NCBI RefSeq assembly: GCF_007679325.1
Contig: NZ_VEGI01000001.1
Coordinates: 1,488,001 to 1,552,000, forward strand
DNA from: Arthrobacter sp. U41
GTDB taxonomy: Bacteria > Actinomycetota > Actinomycetes > Actinomycetales > Micrococcaceae
Direction of reading: 5' to 3'
DNA: 64,000 nt
A program made the translations under genes and the position numbers. This document shows positions 60,235-64,000 of the stretch, piece after piece (the stretch's first letter is position 1; each line of letters begins with the position of its first letter). The notes under the pieces are model-generated. The model had not been told where the DNA came from, made no database searches, and worked only from the letters and a program-made list of their open reading frames with translations.

Positions 60235-61293
60235 TTAGGCCTGGGCGAAGGCTCGGATGTTCTCGATGACCTTCAGCACGTTGAGTGATTCTTCGGGGTC
60301 GACCGGCAGCGGTCCTTGGCCCCGGATGGCTGCCGCCAGCCGGGTGTAGAACTCGGGGTAGGCGCCCCTTTTGGCCGGTACCGGCTGGGTGGCTCCATCC
60401 ACGCCAATGCGCCCCCAGGAGTCCTCGGGGTCCACGCCGTAGGCGGGATCCGACGGCGTCATGCCGGTTGCGAGGGCGGGCTCTTGGCTGTCCAGGCCCC
60501 ACTTCGTGTACCCGGCCCGGGACCCCAGGACGTGGAAACGGGGGCCGACCTTTGCTGCCATGCCGTTCATCCATAGCCGTGACCGGACCCCGGATTCGTG
60601 GAGCAGCGAAACGAAGGCCTCGGTATCGGCTCCGTCGGGATGTCCATGGTTGGCTGTCTCGCCGTTGCTTTCGGCCACAGGGCCGAAGAGCTGAATGGCC
60701 TGGTCGATCAGGTGGGCGCCGAGGTCGTTGAGCATGCCGCCGCCGTCGGACGCTGCCGCCGTGTCCCGCCAGTTTCCGAAGCCTTCCGGCCGCCACCACT
60801 CAAAGCGCGACTCGAAGCTGCGGACTTCACCCAGCGCCCCGACCCGGAGAAGTTCTTGAAGCGTTAGGAAATCGGCGTCCCACCGCCGGTTCTGGAACAC
60901 CGTGAGCTTCACCCCGGCGTCGGACGCCCGGGCGATGAGCTCTGCGCCGTGCGCCGCCGTGGTGACGAACGGCTTGTCCACCACCACATGCAGGCCGTGG
61001 GCGATGGCAGTCGCGGCGAGGTCGAAGTGCATCAGCGGGGGCGTGCCGAGGACCACGAGGTCCAGGTCGCCGGCGAGGGCGAACAGGGCCTCGGGCGTCG
61101 GGACGATCCGGGCCTGCGGGTAGAGCTGTGCCGCCTCAGCTGCGCGGCCAGGATCGGCCGTGACGATCACGTCCAGCGAGAAGGCGGACTGCGCCGAGAT
61201 CAGCGGAGCGTGGAAGACCTTGCCCGAGACCCCGAAGCCGACGACGGCTGTGCGGATGGGCGCCGCTGCGGTGTTTCCCTCCAGGGTCTCCAT
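60235..61293 (-). CDS. Gfo/Idh/MocA family oxidoreductase
   Basis: A 352-residue NAD(P)-dependent dehydrogenase. TAVVGFGVSGKVFHAPLISA and DLVVLGTPPLMHFDLAATA bind cofactor; VDKPFVTTAAHGAELIARA contains the conserved EKP-like DKP motif; WWRPEGFGNWRDTAAASDGG follows, as in the YvaA/inositol-dehydrogenase group. Its start overlaps the upstream ATPase stop by one base (TGATG). Substrate unknown; likely a sugar or polyol, perhaps an amino sugar or opine-like compound. Confidence 0.9.
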   Translation of the reverse strand: METLEGNTAAAPIRTAVVGFGVSGKVFHAPLISAQSAFSLDVIVTADPGRAAEAAQLYPQARIVPTPEALFALAGDLDLVVLGTPPLMHFDLAATAIAHGLHVVVDKPFVTTAAHGAELIARASDAGVKLTVFQNRRWDADFLTLQELLRVGALGEVRSFESRFEWWRPEGFGNWRDTAAASDGGGMLNDLGAHLIDQAIQLFGPVAESNGETANHGHPDGADTEAFVSLLHESGVRSRLWMNGMAAKVGPRFHVLGSRAGYTKWGLDSQEPALATGMTPSDPAYGVDPEDSWGRIGVDGATQPVPAKRGAYPEFYTRLAAAIRGQGPLPVDPEESLNVLKVIENIRAFAQA

Positions 61294-62078
61294 CAGAGCA
61301 CTTCCGAAAGGAATCGCTGGAGGCGTTCGCTTTGCGGGTTGTCGAAGAGTTCGGCGGGAGTGCCTGACTCGACAACCTCGCCTTCATCCATAAAGACCAC
61401 CTGATCGGCGACTTTTCGGGCGAACCCCATCTCATGTGTGACCACCAGCATGGTCATGCCGCGGCGGCCAAGGCCGGCCATCAGGTTCAGCACCCCCTTG
61501 ACCAGTTCCGGATCCAGCGCGCTGGTGGCCTCGTCGAAGAGCATGACTTCCGGTTCCATGGCCAGGGCGCGGGCAATGGCAACACGCTGCTGCTGCCCGC
61601 CGGAGAGGTCCCGGGGCCGGTGGTCGGCGCGTTCGGCAAGACCCACCTCGGCGAGGCGGCGGTGGGCGCGCTCCCTGGCTTCGGCCTTGGGCATTCCTTT
61701 GACGCTCCAGAGTGCCAGTGCCACGTTTTCGAGGGCGGTATGGTCCGGAAAGAGATTGAAATGCTGGAACACCATGCCGATGCGGCTGCGCAGGAGATCC
61801 GGTTTGACGTCCAGCGCGCTCTCGCCTGCTAGCAGCACGTCCCCGCTCTTGGGTTCGTGCAGGCGGTTCACGCCGCGGAGGAGGGTGGATTTGCCGGAGC
61901 CGGAGGGGCCGATGATGCAGGTGGTGGTGCCGGGGGCGACGGTGAGGCTGACATTGCGGAGCACCTCGATATCGCCGTAAGCCATGGTGAGGTTTTTCAG
62001 TTCCAGGCTGGAGCCCTGGAAGGTCTCGATGTCCGGGGCGATGTTGCCGGTGCTGGCGGTGTTGCTTGCGAGGCTCAT
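61293..62078 (-). CDS. Polar amino-acid ABC transporter ATP-binding protein
   Basis: A 261-residue ATPase with Walker A GPSGSGKST, RDLSGGQQQRVAIARALAME, Walker B VMLFDEATSALDPE and VVTHEMGFARKVADQVVFM. The sequence is typical of GlnQ/HisP-type importers for polar amino acids. It overlaps the permease stop and the Gfo/Idh start by a few bases. The importer likely feeds the two oxidoreductases. Confidence 0.94.
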   Translation of the reverse strand: MSLASNTASTGNIAPDIETFQGSSLELKNLTMAYGDIEVLRNVSLTVAPGTTTCIIGPSGSGKSTLLRGVNRLHEPKSGDVLLAGESALDVKPDLLRSRIGMVFQHFNLFPDHTALENVALALWSVKGMPKAEARERAHRRLAEVGLAERADHRPRDLSGGQQQRVAIARALAMEPEVMLFDEATSALDPELVKGVLNLMAGLGRRGMTMLVVTHEMGFARKVADQVVFMDEGEVVESGTPAELFDNPQSERLQRFLSEVL

Positions 62079-62863
62079 GTGTTGCTCCCGGTTGTCAGCG
62101 GTGAGGCCGCGGCGAGTTCTTTGACTTCCTTGAGGCCGCTACTGGGCGCGGCGGGGCGCCGCCGGCCGGTGCGGAAGCGGTTGTCGAAGTAGTTGACCAG
62201 ATGGGTCAGGGGCACCGTGATCAGCAGGTAGAAGATCCCGGCCAGGACCAGCGGCGAGAGGTTGCCGGAGAGGACTGCGGCGTCCTGGCCCACGCGGAAC
62301 AATTCGCGTTCGGAGACCAGCAAGCCCAGGAAGTAGACCAGCGAGGAGTCCTTGACGATCGCGATGAACTGGTTCACCAGCGCCGGCAGGACCCGGCGGA
62401 CGCCCTGCGGCACCACCACCAGGGCCATGGATTTCGCGTAGCTCATGCCCAGAGCACGGCAGGCCTCGCCCTGGCCTTTGTCCACGCTCTGTATGCCGGC
62501 CCGGAAGATCTCGCCAATGTAGGCGCTGGCGATCAGGCTCAGGGCGATGATTCCCAAAGGGTAGGGCGAGGGGCCGAAAATCGACTGGCTGAAGCGGGCG
62601 AACCCCTGGCCGATCAGCAGGATGGTCAGGATGGCGGGGAGGCCTCGGAAAAGGTCGGTGTAGATCCGTGCGGGGATACGGAGCCACTTGGACGGGGAAA
62701 TCCCCATCACGGCGACCACCATCCCGAGGACAACGCCGATGATCGTTGCGGCAATGGAGATGATAAGGGTGTTAAGGAGTCCGACTCCCAGAAGCTGGGG
62801 CAGGACTTCGGCCATTGCGCCGAAGTCGAAGAAGGTGCGGGTGATGGTGCTTAACCAGTCCAT
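62075..62863 (-). CDS. Polar amino-acid ABC transporter permease
   Basis: A 262-residue permease of the HisM/GlnP type with five helices and the EAA-like loop EACRALGMSYAKSMALVVVPQ. GLLNTLIISIAATIIGVVLG is the first helix, as is usual in the family. The ATG at 62863 follows GAGAGC; an upstream TTG is unlikely. The ATPase gene overlaps its end by four bases. Confidence 0.93.
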   Translation of the reverse strand: MDWLSTITRTFFDFGAMAEVLPQLLGVGLLNTLIISIAATIIGVVLGMVVAVMGISPSKWLRIPARIYTDLFRGLPAILTILLIGQGFARFSQSIFGPSPYPLGIIALSLIASAYIGEIFRAGIQSVDKGQGEACRALGMSYAKSMALVVVPQGVRRVLPALVNQFIAIVKDSSLVYFLGLLVSERELFRVGQDAAVLSGNLSPLVLAGIFYLLITVPLTHLVNYFDNRFRTGRRRPAAPSSGLKEVKELAAASPLTTGSNT

Positions 62864-62895
62864 GGTTGCTCTCAAACGTAGATGGTTTATGGATG

Positions 62896-62926
62896 CCGGG
62901 CGGGCCGCACGGTGCGACCCGCCCGG
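62896..62926 (-). terminator. GC hairpin after the amino-acid binding protein gene
   Basis: A 9-bp stem (62896-62904 with 62918-62926) is extended by CGC/GCG around an ACGGT loop, between the binding-protein stop and the permease start. Like the one at 31229-31268, it probably sets binding protein above permease. Confidence 0.6.
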
Positions 62927-62946
62927 TCAGGTGGCTGCTGGGCCGT

Positions 62947-63792
62947 TTACTTGCTCGGCGTCGGACTGGCCGTCTGTTCCGCCTTCGGCAGGTACTGCTC
63001 GGGCATCGGGGAGCCCGGGAACCACTTCTCGTACAGCTTCTTCCAGGTGCCGTCCTCCATGGCTTCGGCGAGACCCTTGTTGAGGGCGTCCCTGAAGGCC
63101 GATTTGCCTTTCGCCACGGCGAACCCGGCCGGCGCATCGAAGGACGGGATGTCCGCGGCGCTGACCAGTCCGTACTGTTCCTGGTAGGCCTTCGCCGCCT
63201 CGTAGTCCAGGAAGTGTGCGTCGATGGATCCACTGTTCACCGCCGAGATGGCGGTGTTGTTGTCCGGGAAACGGACAAGGTCCGCGGCGGTGAAGTTCTT
63301 GACGGCATAGGCCTCCTGGAGCGTTCCCTGCACGACGCCGAGGCGCTTGCCGGAGAGCCCGTCGGCGTTGGCGATGCCCGAGGTCTTGGTGGTGATGACG
63401 GTCAGGTAACCGGCCAGGTAGCCGTCGGAGAAGTCGACGGTCTGCTTGCGCTTGTCCGTAATGCCGATCGCCGCGACGCCGGCGTCGAACTGGCCGTTGG
63501 CGACGGCGGCCAGCAGTCCCGAGAAGTCCTGTCCGGTGAAGACGACGTTGTCGACTCCGGCGCGGTGGGCGACATCCTTGAAGAGTTCGACGTCGAAGCC
63601 GGTGAAGTTCCCCTGGGCGTCGGCGAAGGTGTAGGGCTTGGAGTCGCCCAGGCTGGCGACGCGAATGGTGCCGGGCTCAATCAGGCCGTAGGGGTTGTCC
63701 GCCGGCGTAGACGAAGCGGAGGACGTACCGCCGCAGCCGGACAAGGCCAGTACCGCGGCCACAGCAGCGGCGATGAGCGCCACAGGGCGCAT
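62947..63792 (-). CDS. Amino-acid ABC transporter substrate-binding lipoprotein
   Basis: A 281-residue family 3 binding protein. Residues 1-19 are a lipoprotein signal ending in LSGC (Cys20). The mature part has [59 protein letters not shown] and [12 protein letters not shown], typical of polar amino-acid binders. AGGAAA before the ATG at 63792 supports the start; an ATG 11 codons upstream lacks a site. It leads the operon. Confidence 0.93.
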   Translation of the reverse strand: MRPVALIAAAVAAVLALSGCGGTSSASSTPADNPYGLIEPGTIRVASLGDSKPYTFADAQGNFTGFDVELFKDVAHRAGVDNVVFTGQDFSGLLAAVANGQFDAGVAAIGITDKRKQTVDFSDGYLAGYLTVITTKTSGIANADGLSGKRLGVVQGTLQEAYAVKNFTAADLVRFPDNNTAISAVNSGSIDAHFLDYEAAKAYQEQYGLVSAADIPSFDAPAGFAVAKGKSAFRDALNKGLAEAMEDGTWKKLYEKWFPGSPMPEQYLPKAEQTASPTPSK

Positions 63793-63890
63793 CTTATTTC
63801 CTGTGTTCACAGCGTTTCCAATCATGGGGGTGAGGGGTGAGGTAGACGGGCATTGAGACCCGTGGTGCGGGATTGTCGATGCGGTCTTGC

Positions 63891-63929
63891 TGAGTCCGGT
63901 CTCAGTGCCTAGGATTGAGACCGGACTCA
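63891..63929. promoter_or_regulatory. Paired 14-bp inverted sites upstream of the amino-acid importer
   Basis: TGAGTCCGGTCTCA (63891-63904) and its exact reverse complement TGAGACCGGACTCA (63916-63929) are separated by 11 bp. Each arm is itself nearly palindromic (TGAGnCCGGnCTCA), so there may be two operators 25 bp apart. They lie 99-137 bp before the importer operon. A third partial match is at 63853. Confidence 0.6.
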
Positions 63930-63931
63930 CA

Positions 63932-63954
63932 TCGATTGCTAGAAATGTAATCGA
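63932..63954. promoter_or_regulatory. TCGATT-N11-AATCGA inverted repeat
   Basis: A 6-bp inverted repeat with 11-bp spacer, next to the paired 14-mers, in an AT-rich stretch. It may be part of the same control region or belong to a gene beyond the window. Confidence 0.35.
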
Positions 63955-64000
63955 AGCCACATCCGGCGTCAAGGGTCCGCTACGAAAGGCCGTAATGAAT

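Noticed and set aside
1..64000. Prophage, integrative element or genomic island
   Set aside because: No integrase, transposase, phage gene or duplicated att site was seen. The tRNA-Pro at 5.7 kb has no repeated 3' end elsewhere in the window that I could find.

Overview
The window is high-GC actinobacterial chromosome. GTG starts, probable leaderless starts with a TANNNT hexamer six bases upstream of the start codon, the protein families present and the arrangement of housekeeping genes all point to Arthrobacter or a close relative in the Micrococcaceae (inferred, not proven). There is no integrase, transposase, phage or plasmid gene. This is ordinary chromosome with some unusual small elements.

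Layout. Bases 1-5.6 kb hold the end of a class A penicillin-binding protein, a metallophosphoesterase and a two-gene heterodimeric ABC exporter. A tRNA-Pro(CGG) with terminator follows. At 5.95-7.66 kb lies the most striking locus: a tiny secreted protein carrying four exact copies of VGNWPDPM, transcribed divergently from an XRE-TPR regulator, which looks like a peptide-pheromone/receptor pair. Then come purC and purD, a 104-bp tandem repeat, a membrane-anchored molybdopterin oxidoreductase, an asparaginase, an SDR, DUF1508 and DUF72 proteins, an App1 phosphatase and a GH1 beta-glucosidase (7.7-18.3 kb). A heat-shock group (J-domain protein, Hsp20, divergent HspR-like MerR) and a run of small stress-type genes fill 18.4-25.1 kb.

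From 25.2 to 33.5 kb is a complete sugar-acid operon: two enolase-superfamily dehydratases, KDG-type kinase, KDPG-type aldolase, two ABC permeases and a binding lipoprotein, divergent from a FadR-type regulator. The ABC ATPase is missing and must be encoded elsewhere. Redox enzymes, a universal stress protein group, a phosphoribosyltransferase-hydrolase fusion, a GAF-ANTAR protein and a LOV-GGDEF-EAL blue-light c-di-GMP protein follow (33.5-42 kb). The 42-52.5 kb part holds hydrolases, a DJ-1/PfpI protein, CapA, a subtilisin-like protease, an SDR with divergent TetR regulator, TspO and two DUF202 proteins.

The last part holds galK and galT with a divergent DeoR regulator, ArfB, an NTF2-like protein, a divergent hydrolase/MOSC pair, and an operon joining a polar amino-acid ABC importer to a Gfo/Idh/MocA dehydrogenase and a FAD-dependent amine/amino-acid oxidase, preceded by paired palindromes. 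Non-coding features of note are GGACAT-rich repeats at two loci, a palindromic element in two places, a shared TAAGCATGCTGA-like motif near several stress genes, and GC hairpins after both binding-protein genes.
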